A DNA stretch of 64,000 nt from the NCBI GenBank assembly GCA_029959195.1, contig CP114119.1:2542001-2606000 (forward strand), read 5' to 3'. Positions 34,777 to 45,895 of this stretch are shown one piece after another; position 1 is the first letter of the stretch; each line of letters starts with the position of its first letter. The notes beneath the pieces are model-generated. The model saw only the letters and a program-made list of their open reading frames with translations, had not been told where the DNA came from and did no database searches. The translations under genes and the position numbers were made by a program. The DNA comes from Dictyophora rubrovolvata (taxonomy: Eukaryota > Basidiomycota > Agaricomycetes > Phallales > Phallaceae).

Positions 34777-35319
34777 CTATTGAGCAATAATAAGGAAATC
34801 CGTGCATTTGTGGAGTCTTGTCATGTATCTGACTACCCCGTCTACAAAAACAATATAAAAATAAGTAAATCATTATTTCTTTTATTCTTTCTCGTTTTTC
34901 TCTACTTCGCCTCGATTTGTACTAGTATGGCATCATAGATACAGTAGTTTAGCCTCTCTAGAATGTATTTCCCGCGACCTATATAAGTCGCGGAATCCCT
35001 TTGTAAGTAGATAGCTTTTAATATATTACAATCTTGATCAACTGTTTTCGGAAATCTTCTCGGCAATTAACTCTTTTCTAATCTATAACTCGACTTGTGG
35101 ATCTTGTCCATTAAGTCATCATCTAATTTTATCTCGTTCTCGAACCTCTCAACTTTGACAACAAGCCTTTGATTATTGAATTCGGAATTTATTCTTGCTT
35201 TAGCTTTTGCTCTCGCTCGTCGATATTTAATTAATTCAAGCTTATTTAATCTACCCGCATACCTCGACCTTGACTCGATCGATCTCTCGAACGACTTCAT
35301 CGAATCTGATTGTCGAATG
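34777..35319. other. AT-rich spacer with short hairpin
   Basis: About 540 bp. CCGCGAC (34972-34978) and GTCGCGG (34987-34993) flank CTATATAA as a short palindrome. A minus-strand frame at 35067-35300 encodes a charged, Arg/Lys/Glu-rich peptide with no recognised domain. Probably transposon-derived. Confidence 0.35.
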
Positions 35320-35655
35320 ACTCGGACCTTGACATATACCAGTACTGTATAGGCAGTTGAGAGGTTACACCCGTATCAGTATACACTACTGAGAGCACCC
35401 GTATTGGACCATATGAATATGTCAGTATATGGCCGTAATACGGATATTCGTCCAAACGTTTAATTTTTGTAGCAATATAAGACCATGCTCTCTTCCACAG
35501 CACCCGTATCTGTATTAGACCGTATACGGCCCGTGCACGTACCGTATTGACCAGTAAGGTGCCGCAATACGGTACCTGTACGGGATGGCCCGTATTGGCG
35601 CCGTTTCAATACGGCCGTATCTGTATACTGTACGGTGCCGACCCCTACTAGTATC
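35320..35655. repeat. Block rich in ATACGG/CCGTAT motifs
   Basis: The hexamer ATACGG or its complement CCGTAT, and the related CCCGTATTG, recur at least ten times within about 330 bp in both orientations. The block ends at GGTGCCGACCCCTA, about 40 bp before the N-acetyltransferase start codon. Clustered subterminal motifs of this kind are typical of DNA-transposon ends; no transposase was seen. Confidence 0.5.
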
Positions 35656-35687
35656 CATACCTGATACTTGTACTTCCTGCTTCTTCA

Positions 35688-36926
35688 ATGACTACCTTAC
35701 CGTTTCTCATCAAATCCGACCTCCGTTCCTTTTACACACCCGAGCAAGTTCAAGAATATATTCACCGGATCGGTCTCGATTTATCCGGACCTTTCTCCTC
35801 AACATTTACACCGGATCTCACAAATTTGACGAAAATCGTGAGGCTGCATTTGATTGCATTTCCGTTCGACACTACACGGTTACATTAGTGAGTGTTATTT
35901 GCTAACAGATGTAGGGCGGGGGGGGTGACTGAAAAAATATTACTCTTACTCGGATGTTGCTTTTTTACAATTCCCCAACCAAAAGTGCAAATAACCATCA
36001 AGTTGACACTTCGCCCGATGTAGTCTACGACAGGATGATTACAAGACGTCTTGGTGGATCATGGTGTTGTGGTCTGAATGGTTTTTTGATGTACATGTTA
36101 CGAGGCTTGGGGTACAGGTATGAAAGAAAAGAAAAACTCATTCATTTGCGATAATACCCTGATCTCTACATCGATCTTTATCGATAGGGTCCTCCCCGTC
36201 GCCGGCCGCGTCAACATGTCTCAACCAACCTCGCCAACCCCACACACATTCACATTCCTCACACACCTTGTCCTCCTCGTCCAACTTCCCCCCTCTAACT
36301 CCCTCTACCTCGTCGACGTCGGCTTCGGAGGAAACGGCCCAGTCCGTCCTATGCCATTCCCTCTTTCCACCCTCGAATCTCAATCACCATTATCATTATC
36401 ATCATTCCAAGCGGAAATCGAACATTTTTCATTAGTGCAAGGTGGAGCTCCTCCCGAGCAACACAGACTCACACTCTATCATCACCCGCTCTCCGCTCTC
36501 GAGCCGTCCGCGCTGACAGCCGACTGGGCACTCCAATACCGATGTCGAGGCTCCGAACATCAAGAAGACTGGTCGACATTGTATATATTCAAACCTATCG
36601 AAGTAATAAACCACCACGACTGGATACCCTTTGCACAATGGTTGAGTATTTATCCCGTCGACCTTTTCCAGGAGAACGTGTTAGTTGCAAAGTACTTTAT
36701 CGTCGACCAGGACGACGACGACGACGAAGAAAAAGTAAAGATCGGCAGAACGACGATGGTCGGTAATAAAGTGTTCAGGCGTGTAGGAGCCAGATCCGAA
36801 TTCTTGAAGGAATTTAAAACTGAAAAAGAGAGAGTACGGATTTTGCGTGACGAGTTTGGAATTGTGGTGGAGGAAAATGAAATTGGAAATATAACTAAAT
36901 GGAAAGCTGCATTGCCGCTGGCATGA
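35688..36926 (+). CDS. Arylamine N-acetyltransferase
   Basis: Cytosolic acetyl-CoA-dependent enzyme that acetylates arylamines and hydrazines; in fungi it can detoxify plant or microbial amines. Three exons: 35688-35887, 35986-36117, and from about 36190 to 36926. The N-terminal domain has PEQVQEYIHRIGL and LHLIAFPFDTTRLHY. The catalytic Cys is in RRLGGSWCCGLNGFLMYM (first Cys of the pair, about residue 94), the His in FLTHLVLLVQLP and the Asp in YLVDVGFGGNGPVRPMPF, completing the Cys-His-Asp triad. The C-terminal lid is long and contains a run of Asp (DDDDDEE). The promoter seems to lie in a repeat block. The final exon is about 735 nt and more GC-rich than the flanking repeat. Confidence 0.87.
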
Positions 36927-37022
36927 TTTTCATCAAAGAGGAATTGTACAATTACAGTGTTTTTAAAGAGTCATGCGATATATAATCAGATACGTGTATA
37001 TTCATAATCCTTCATCATGTTA

Positions 37023-40000
37023 TCACACTACACTAAACACCCGGGACGTTCCTGTAAAATTAGAGATTGACCCAATCAACGGTTTAGAATCTCCAAAGTA
37101 TTGAATACGATATGAACCAGGTGACGCTTCAGGCTCTAGAAAGATTAACCGTCAAAAAGATTAGAACTTGTTTTTTTTTTTTTTTTTCACTCATACCGAT
37201 AGTCCAGTTTACGGTGGCAGCAGAAGTACCAAGCAACGTACTCGTCTGCACCCACTGAAATGTCGTCGAAGGATGAGAGTCTGTTCTAACTACAGTCCAA
37301 CCATTGTCATCGTCAGACTGTTCAACCGTCAAGAAAGTGCCCTCGAGACGTAAATTGTTCTTTGAAGAAGAAAAAAAATTTTTTTTTTAATTCATCATTA
37401 GACTTGGAAAGACGATGGTGATTAATAACGTTAAACTCACCCTAGGATTAGCACCTACAAATTGAACAGACACCGTCTGATTCACAGTATAAGATGCATC
37501 CTGGACATCAACCAGAACATCGCCAAACCCTTGACCAAACGGAGCAGCGTCAAAAACAACCGGTAGCTGAAAAATAAATAAATAAATGATATATGACAGA
37601 GGAAAAGAAATATATATTTACCTGTAATGAAATAGCATCTTTAGTCAAATCGGGGGGTGCAAGAACCGAAGGCGGAATACCCGGTGTACTATCATCAGCA
37701 ATATATCCAGTCAACTTGCTATAAATGTCCATATATGCCTGAAGAGTATCTGAAATACCGAATACCCGAGTTCAAATTTTAAATGTGTGTTCGGGTGCAT
37801 GATGGAAATCAAAAACAAAAACCCCGTACATTGCCCATAAAGCGTCGAAGCTCCTTCATACCTCTGAACGGCATACTCTTCAAGAGTAGCAATCTGAAAT
37901 ACAAAACAAAACGTTCCATTAATATCCCTTTTTTTTTTTTGCCACAACAAGGGGTAGCTGCTCACATAATGTGAATAAGTGTTAGCAGGGCCGGCGATGA
38001 CGACATATGCTCTCTCATCGAGTATACCTTCCGCAATAAGCTGCGCCCGCATAGCTTCCCTAAACAAACTTTGGTTTTTCCTCAAATAGGAGATATTAGC
38101 GAGCTGAAACAAACCTGATTCGTCTTCCGGACATAGTAGTAAACTCCCCGGGTATAACAAGAATCACCAATTGTCCGATACGGAGCATTTGAATATTAAC
38201 AACACTGGGCGACCAAGGATACGGTTTGTTCGCAAATCCCTATAGAGAAAGAGATATACAAAAAGAAAAAGAAAAAACTAGATAATAAAAAAAAAAAAAA
38301 ACATACTGTGTCTAGCAAAATTGGTTTAGGAAACTGACAATCGATTTGAGCTTGAGAAGGTGAAGGTGTGATCGCTCCTTTGACAATTTCCCAGAACGGA
38401 TTGCTGATGAATCTTCAACAACCAGGAAAAGGAAAAGCTGAAAACTCGAAACTCACAGCTGATCACTCGAATTCGTGCCTTGAGTAAAATCAAAAGCACC
38501 TGGTCCATCTCTTTTGAAGTCAAGTGAATCAAGTTTCCAAATTCTTAGACTATGTAGAACTACTTACGTTGTTCCCGCCGCAAAAGAAAATCCTGCAAAA
38601 AAAAGTCAAAAACTGGTATATATCTTAAGGAGTGGAAAAATACCTAATGCAGCTGGACAAGTCGTCACCGCAGTACCATTCGGCAAAGTGAATGTATAAT
38701 TGGACCTATCCAAAATGCTCAGGAAAAAAAAAAAGAAAACTTGAATTCTGCCTTACATGTTAACATATTGATGCACGGAACGAACGCTCCCCGAAACCGG
38801 AACCCTATCACCATTCATAACAGCTTGAGCACCCTCATACTGCGCAAGCCCAATTAAATAATTAGAATAAAAGTCTGAAACTCGGAATCCTGGACCTCGG
38901 CCATGACAGTCCTGAACAAGGAAGAAAAATATAGAATACTGTGTATTGATGATAATTTGAAAGTATTTTGGTTTTACCTCTGAAGTACCTCCGCAGGTTG
39001 AGGTGTTAAATGTACATTCCTGTCCGTCCCAAGGTTCTCCTGGACTTTCGCAGAAAGCACCTTCCCTTGATTGTTATGGTTTATATATATATAAATATCC
39101 CGCAAAAAAGAATTCATAAATAATAATGACTTACGTATTGGGACTAAAAAAAAGCACATGAGTAAAATTCAAACAAATGAGAAAAAAAAAACAAAAAACA
39201 AAAAACCAACCTCGTATCACCAACGTTAGCTACCAATAAAGTGTGAGTGAGAAATAAAAGGGATTTTCAGAGCCCACCTTGAGAAAAGAGAGCGACAAAC
39301 TCAGTTTGACCGGGCATAGAATTAGGTTCGGCAGCATGCTCTGCCAAATAAGCAGCCATTCCTTTATTATCACCGCTCACCAAGGTATTGTTCTGTTTTT
39401 TTTTTTTTAGGTGAGAAAGAGTTTTACTAATAGGCGCAAAAACGGACCTCGTAGAGACTGGTTCCGTGAACGGCAAAGAAAGACAAAAACCCTCTCGGTG
39501 ACCCTGTTGTATCATCGAACCGCATAAGAGTAAGATCTTTATCTTGATCGTATTCGTAACGGGCTCGTTCTTCTGCTGGGTTGTTGAGATATGCTGAGGG
39601 ACTGCGATTTCTGTTTGCGTGTAGGACAGTCTTTGGATCCAATTGTGTTGAGAAGGTATGACAGAGGGTATATATATGGATAAACATACCGTATTACCGA
39701 GTGATATGAGTCCGGGGGATAGGTTATTATGGGCTTTGATGACAGCATTAACAGAGCCTTGTATATGATTTAATTCGCGAAGCACACAAAGCAAGAGCAC
39801 GAGCATTACCGGTGACTATAGCCTCGTACGTTTGCTACAAAAAAAAAAAAACGGTTTAAGACAAGGCTCTTTTTCTCTATTAAAAAAGAAAACTTACGTT
39901 AACAAAGCCTAAACTGGTGATTTGAGGAAGAAGATTTTCCAGATAACCACCAACGCCAGAATGCTGATGAGTTCCGACAACGGCAACATTGGCATCGGAA

Positions 40001-40511
40001 TAGACGCCGGGAAACTGTTGCTGCAAGGCGTCGATAATGCCTCTGCGAATGCCTGAATCGCCCATTGCGGTGTCGATGTTTAGAAAGACGACGAGGTTTT
40101 GAGGGTTTGATTGTTCTGCTATGATGGCTGCTCGAGCGCGTTGACGCATGTGGAGACCGGTGTCTGTTTGGGGAAGATAGGCGTAGCCCTAACAGTGCAA
40201 GGTGAGGTGTACATATGTGATGAGGGATTAATATCGAAGGGAACGGGTACCATCATATTGGTTTGAACGACGGGACTTGTTTAAGATTAGACAAGGCGAG
40301 CTTGGAGAGAGATAGACAAACCCAGTAATGTCAGCGATGCCTAGAACATCATGCGGTCAGGGGGTTTCGTAGTACAGTGCGCCATATAATTGAACGCACC
40401 CAAACCGATGAGATAGTCATTATCAGACTGTGCCCAAACGGATTGAAACGAGGCGAGAGACGCCAAGAAAGTAGTCAAGCAGAACAGAGCACGGTCAATG
40501 AGATAGCCCAT
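37023..40511 (-). CDS. Neutral ceramidase
   Basis: Secreted or surface amidase that splits ceramide into sphingosine and fatty acid. A signal peptide is visible (DRALFCLTTFLASLASFQSV), then YLIGLGIADITGPVVQTNMM, LHMRQRARAAIIAEQSNPQN, VVFLNIDTAMGDSGIRRGI, VAVVGTHQHSGVGGYLENLL (metal-binding His pair), NNLSPGLISLGNT, the nucleophile motif ANVGDTSPNT, GAFCESPGEPWDGQECTFNT, YVVIAGPANTYSHY, LEEYAVQRYEGASTLYGQ, and the C-terminal domain FDAAPFGQGFGDVLVDVQDA to SYRIQYFGDSKPLIGS. More than 15 exons, some tiny (19 nt for IADITG; 9 nt holding the S-P-N-T codons). Key residues are all present. It faces no obvious partner in the window. Confidence 0.88.
39135..39143 (-). other. 9-nt microexon carrying the ceramidase nucleophile motif
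   Basis: On the minus strand TCCCAATAC lies between acceptor TTTTTTTAG and donor GTAAGTC. The upstream exon ends GGTGATACGAG and the downstream exon begins GGAAGGTGCT after CAATCAAG. Joined, they read G-D-T-S-P-N-T-E-G-A-F-C, the conserved hexapeptide whose Ser is the nucleophile in this family. The Ser codon is split AG/T across the intron. Confidence 0.7.
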
Positions 40512-40797
40512 GGTGGATGAGACAGACTGGGACAGGAATTGGAGATTGAGCGAGCCACTGGGGTCGAGAGCTGGCATTATTACTACTATTATTACTATTA
40601 GTCGTGTGAGGTGGAAGAACTCGGTCAAGTGTGGTTGCGTCACGCGGATTTACCACTGGTGCTAGGCTAGTGCGCTTATGCAGCACAGTGCCTTTTTAAG
40701 CAGTGGCTGTTTGAATGGAGAAGGAGTGTCCGCGTGGAAATAGACAGGAGACGGAAATCCGAATATATGTATATTCATATATTTACACGGCGCCACC

Positions 40798-42354
40798 CTA
40801 ACCCCGTCTTACACGTCGTCGAGGAGGTTCGTTCTCCTTTCCCTCTGTCACAACCGCACTATCGCCACCAGTGCTCGTCCGCTTCCACGGCACATACTCC
40901 TGACGGTTGTTCGTCACATTCTCACAGAACGCACTAACCCCACCAACAACCCGCTCCCGAAACCGCGTGCAAGTCCACACGTCAATGTTCCGCACCAGGA
41001 AATATATCTGCAGAATTCCATCCGGTCTGTCCAGTTCCCACTCGTGGAACACCCCCTCAGCCTCAGCCTCATCACCCGGATCATACGGCGCAGAAAATAC
41101 AGTCTAAAAGGTAGGACATTAGTGTGTGATCATAGTTACACCTAACTATGTATGTATACTCACAGGGCGTTCCCGATGACTGTCCGAACACCAATCAACA
41201 TGCGCTCGCACAATCCCATCAGCCCACACCAGTCCAAACACACAGCTCTTCACTCCTAACGAGTAAATCATCCGTACACATGCTGCAGTCGACATTCTAT
41301 TCTGTCGATACGCCTGCTCCAACATCTCATGACACGGCTTCTTGTCCTCCCACACACTCCCTATAAACTCAAAACACGCCGTCTCAGGTAGTCGCGTACA
41401 CGGCGTCGTCTGAAATCGGAATCCCTGCTCCAGCCTTACTCGAGAATGTCTAGTCACCGATGGATGAACATTCAAAACTTTGAACGGTGACCGTAAAGAA
41501 TATGACAAGCAACGGATACTCGATGCTTTGATGAACACTGCCCCGTCTGGCACCGCGCTCTTTGGATGCACCGCCCGCCATGCTTCCTCAGACGCTTCCT
41601 CCAAAGGCTGTGGAAGAGAAATCGGGCATTGGTACCTAGTGAAAGAAAAGAATGTAAGTATCAAGTATCATTTATTTGCCAAGTCAGTCAGCATAACACA
41701 CCGATAAGACGAACGGTGTGTGGCCGGCGCTCGAAACACATTATACACATTTGCAGCAAAATCAGCCTCGCTCCATTTTTCTCCAGACCGTCGCATAGCT
41801 TGTAACCGATTCCAAGCCATCTTTACAGTCGTCAGCTCGTCAAATAACAATCCACTCTCAGACGAAGTATAGCGTATATCATCGCAAAATAGTCCAGGTC
41901 GCGCCTTGTGCGCTGTACGTAAAAAATCTTTGAGCGAAGAAGATAATCCATTATGATTTTGAACCTAGATGATAATAATGATGATGATGATGACATGACA
42001 TGAGAGAGATGAATTTCAAGTGGCCTACATCAGATATCCAAGATAAGGGTATATGCCCATCTAGATTGAATACAAACCCAACATCCTCAGCCAACTCGGG
42101 CGGTATATCCGACAACGCAACCTGCTCACAACACTGATGAGCACACCAAGTTTCAAAGTGCTTTACACTCCGAGCGACTCTAAAAACAATGACTCCAAAT
42201 CTACTTGCACAAGCACAAGTACTTTGACCTACTCGGAAGCTGACATGACCCTCCCCACGCTTGAATAACTCTTCTTCACGGCATTCGAACTCCCAGCAGT
42301 TCTTTCACGCTTGTTAGGAGAAGAAGGCGAAGGTGGCAAGTACACATGCTGCAT
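40798..42354 (-). CDS. Uncharacterised protein, unit 1 of a divergent paralog pair
   Basis: About five exons. The start at 42354 gives MQHVYLPPSPSSPNKRERTA; then HFETWCAHQCCEQVALSDIP, GFVFNLDGHIPLSWISDV, KMAWNRLQAMRRSGEKWSEA, YQCPISLPQPLEEASEEAWR, MSTAACVRMIYSLGVKSCVF, GLVWADGIVRAHVDWC, VFHEWELDRPDGILQIYFLV and the basic, acidic-flanked tail GKENEPPRRRVRRG. No signal peptide or membrane helix. No family was recognised. The region SLGVKSCVFGLVWADGIVRA aligns with AFGIDIPVIGILICYSRIAI of the divergent gene at 42500-43677, and the following exons are also similar, so the two are related. Codon use and intron sizes match the neighbours. Confidence 0.65.
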
Positions 42355-42499
42355 TATCGCATAACGAAAAGGAGGAGAAGAAGACTGCTGGACCAGTGCA
42401 TCATCGCGCGGCCTTTACGACGACAATCGTGGGAGACGGACTCGGAGGACCTCGACACGCGCAGCTTACCAAATCGTCACTTGACTTGTTTTTGATAGA

Positions 42500-43677
42500 A
42501 CCATGACAATGACATCCCAGGAGCTGGAACGCGACGAGAGCGATAAACGCGTCTTTTCTCTTCAGCAGTAATCATTTCCTCCTCATTTCCTTTTCTACAG
42601 CTAACTTGTAATACACACACTCTCTGTCTATTCAAGGTTTGTAGAAGATCTAGACTACGCAATAAGATGGGAACAGTTGAATGGATGTCAAGAAGCAGCT
42701 TTCGAGGATATACCTGCTCGTTATTCCGATTGTCTGTCAATATTCACCCACGTTCCGCCACAACCAAAAGACAACGACAGCCTCCGCGTCCAGGTCATTC
42801 TCTGCCCATCCATCCCCTACCAACGCGTCATTCAGACTCACTTTAAACTTTCTAGACAAATCAAAACCTACTTCCACTGCTCGGTACTGCGAAATTGTAC
42901 GTATCTTCAATCTTTAACCACCACCTAATCCCTAACACCAAAGAATCCCAGAAATCAAGAATGGCCTCTTCCACCCCCACTATACGCTCTATCCGAAGAA
43001 GACAATCTCTCTCCAAAAAGCGTGGTGGCGGCGCATCAGCTTTCAAATATCAAATTATCAGCAGCAGTTTTTCCTTCTCAAACCGAAACCGAGACTGAGA
43101 TATTAACAATGGAGCGTTCTGTCCGACAACAACACCTAACTGGACCTGTTATTCTCCCCAGCACAACTATAACATCCTCTAAAGAAATATTCGGTCGTCA
43201 AGTCTCTTTCTACACTCTACGACGTTATAATCGTCTAGCTACAACAAGCATCCTACGAACCGCATACGCTTTCGGAATAGATATACCAGTAATCGGTATT
43301 CTTATCTGCTATAGCCGAATAGCAATACACATAGATTGGTACCAAATCGTACACGGAGAATTCGTGAGCATTTCTCCCTTGTTTTCTTTTGCTTCTTAAT
43401 GAACGTTATTATTCCGGTTTAGACTTGTAATTCTGCGTTTTACACCACCGCGAACGACGACGGCGAAACGGACATTCAAATCTGGGACACGAATCAGCCA
43501 GACGACGCTCAACAAATAACCCGAATTTTTTCAAATATCCAAAATTACACGAATAACCATTTTAATGATACCTTATTACGACGAGAAAAGTCTGGTATTC
43601 AGCAGAGAATAGCGGATTTACGACTCGATGATAAAAATATTCCTTCACCACCTTCTACACCTGATTTTTCATTTTAA
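42500..43677 (+). CDS. Uncharacterised protein, unit 2 of a divergent paralog pair
   Basis: About four exons. The start MTMTSQELERDESDKRVFSL is joined through a 69-nt intron (42568-42636) to QFVEDLDYAIRWEQLNGCQE and AAFEDIPARYSD; an intron with donor GTACTG near 42883 leads to EWPLPPPLYALSEEDN; then VAAHQLSNIKLSAAVFPSQT, ITSSKEIFGRQVSFYTLRRY, ILRTAYAFGIDIPVIGILI, IAIHIDWYQIVHGEF, and after another intron TCNSAFYTTANDDGETDIQI, WDTNQPDDAQQITRIFSNIQ and the end PSPPSTPDFSF. Related to the divergent gene at 40798-42354; only about 145 bp separate the two start codons. Function unknown. Confidence 0.6.
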
Positions 43678-43757
43678 GACTTTTTTTTATTATTGTTTAA
43701 ATTATTTGGAATGTATGTAGTTCACTCTTGTTACCAACACAGCCCTTAAAAGCACAT

Positions 43758-44900
43758 TTAAAACCGCCGTCGTTTAGTACTAGAAACAACACGCCTCATA
43801 ATAACCACAACCTCCAGCTCTTCAACAGACCTAACCAAACCCGGTTTCATCGCACGAACACTACAATCACACTCCACACAAAGCCTCTTCAAAACCCCGC
43901 CAGCCTCTTTTAACAAATTCATTGTCGTTGTCGTTGGTAGAAGTTGACCAACGAATTGCCTAATAATCTCGGGAGATTCGCACTCTATAACCAGTTTCTC
44001 GAGATTATCAAGTAAAGAATAAAAAAAAAGGACGGAACATCTCTTGATATTTTCTCACCCACCCGATATAACTGTGCCGTTCTCTCTGAATCTTATCATA
44101 CACCACATGAACAAACCTGCACTTTGGAAAGGTCGAGATGACATTGCCGAAATACAGAATTCAACCGACGTGCGCAGTTTTTTTTTTCTTCAAAGGATGA
44201 TAGGTTCCATTTTAAGCGTCGACGACGATACCGTTGCGAAATCGAATGTATCTCCAACCCTAAAAATGAGATGCGTTCCCCCACCACCGCCACCACCCAT
44301 GCCGTCTTGCACGTTTCTCAAGAATGAAAGTAGACCGTGAGCAAGTTCTCCGGAACGCGACCGTTGAACGTTGATGAACCACCACGGTGTCCTTCTCTGA
44401 GGCATTTGCAAGCATTTCGAGTTTCAAGACTTTGAGCATTGAAGCAGGTTCATCGAGAAAAGTGAAAAACATGGTCCAAATCCAATTGTAAACGCAGGTT
44501 GACGCTGATTGAGCCTCGGATAACCAAACTTTCGATGTGATATAGATGATGAGAAAAAAGTACACCACCAAAACGACGATTCAAAGCCATCAGTTCTTCT
44601 TCTTCTTCTTCTGAAGATTCCATCACCAGATCGAGAGTCACATCAATAGGATAATCAGCCGAACGACTCAAAACCCGCTCTACCATCCACAAATTCCATT
44701 CAACTCGCTGCTGCGGAACACCACTATGGTGGCCGTAACTCGGACGGATATCGGATAGGACAAAAGCGCATCACGCCAACCCCAACATACGATAATATCT
44801 CCAATACCACCACTATCATTATCATTATCATTATCATTATCACCCGAACATCCACGAACGGTGTTGAATGTCGATTGTCGGATTGGGATGAAGAAGACGT
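43758..44900 (-). pseudogene. Decayed F-box/LRR-like gene
   Basis: Pieces typical of agaricomycete F-box proteins appear on the minus strand in different frames: VCWGWRDALLSYP, then WMVERVLSRSADYPIDVTLD, HIESLVIRGSISVNLRLQLD, FLDEPASMLKVLKLEMLANA, RRLNSVFRQCHLDLSKV, and a last open segment LDNLEKLVIECESPEIIRQF to VVVIMRRVVSSTKRRRF with a stop at 43758. Between LQLDLDHVFHF and LDEPASML one extra base (a T run near 44465) breaks the frame, and another shift follows LANASEKD. A repeat of ATTATC units (about 44812-44842) lies in the 5' part. Missed introns could explain some shifts, but at least one looks like a true indel. Confidence 0.5.
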
Positions 44901-45509
44901 GCAATGGTGTAAATTATGTCGGGGACTAATAATGCAGCTGCTCCAAGTCGGGTTTGTCAGTCAATTCAATTGTCCGAGTCAGATTTTTATATTGCAAGAA
45001 AAAGAGGAAGAAGGAAGGTCTCTGATATTCTGGAGACGTGTGGAAGCGGCCATGCCAAAACTCCGGAGGCAGCTTCACTCAGGCCGGCCTTGAATTAAAT
45101 AGGTTTCGAGACGGGGGAAATCAAGGTCCTTCCGAAAAAAACCAAGGAGATGATTTGACGACTTGGAACAAAACTTTGCGAACTCGCTTACCTAAGCCTA
45201 AGCTCGCACTACCTCCGAGTTGTAAATCTCTCCCTAACGGCACCGTCCTAGTCCGATAGCCTCATCAGACGCTTCATTGTCTCTCAACCACCATATGTAC
45301 ATGTCAGAACGCGCAAGCACTGTCTCCAAGACTCTAACTTGCGGAAGATTGGACTTTGATAGGAACTAGTAAATGCGGTTTCAATCCTCCAAGTTTCCTC
45401 AGCGTAAAATAACAACTAATATTATGTATTGAAATAACCTCCACGGGTGATTAGCGCAATGGTACTTCTGATTGTCGCAGCAAAGGATAGTCGAGAGAGA
45501 AAGACAAGG
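44901..45509. other. No gene recognised
   Basis: About 600 bp between the decayed F-box gene and the copia relic. Short plus-strand frames (to 45259) show no family match. Confidence 0.35.
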
Positions 45510-45895
45510 ACCTAACGATTTCGCCTAGTAGATTCCTAAGGTATCTCATCTCTTTTCCGGCGTGTACTGCAGCGACATTGGAACTCTGTTTCTGTAGTCG
45601 AGAGTGCAATTAACGGTTGCTTTTTAGAATTCCACGTCACCGTCAACGATGTAGGAATAGCTCGAGATTGAATGTCTAGTATCATTCTTCTGTGACGCCC
45701 AATCCACATCGGTATATCCGATTAAACCCTGTCTCCTCGATCCCATAGGTAAGCTTTATGTCTTTTGTACCTTTATCATAACGCAAAACTTGTTTTGCAG
45801 CGTCCCAATGTGAGCGACCAGGATTTGACATGAAGCGCGCAAGTAACGACAGCCTGGCATATCGAACATCGTCGTCATTCACGCCAAGATTGCAG
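45510..45895 (-). pseudogene. Ty1/copia retrotransposon relic (RNase H end of pol)
   Basis: Read across three frames the minus strand gives ARFMSNPGRSHWDAAKQVLR, YDKGTKDIKLTYG, LIGYTDVDWASQKNDTRHS, VTWNSKKQPLIALSTTETEF and NVAAVHAGKEMRYLRNLLGE. These are the typical consecutive motifs of the copia reverse transcriptase-RNase H C-terminus. At least two frameshifts break it; the rest of pol is absent. It is a dead fragment. Confidence 0.8.

Larger units (their letters stand above)
32640..35655. mobile_element. Transposon-derived repeat island
   Basis: About 3 kb of AT-rich, gene-poor sequence between F-box gene B and the N-acetyltransferase gene. It contains degenerate tandem repeats (about 32970-33200), two LTR-like arms in inverted orientation (33203-33472 and 34408-34776), an internal segment without long frames, and an ATACGG-rich block next to the N-acetyltransferase. 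The arms begin TGTCAC and end at the outer edges GTGACA, as LTRs do. No intact transposase, gag or pol was found here, so this is a non-autonomous or nested remnant. Classification as LTR-derived is inference. Confidence 0.55.

Noticed and set aside
45420-45480. A tRNA-like box A (TTAGCGCAATGG)
   Set aside because: No box B (GGTTCGA-type) follows at the right distance and no cloverleaf forms.
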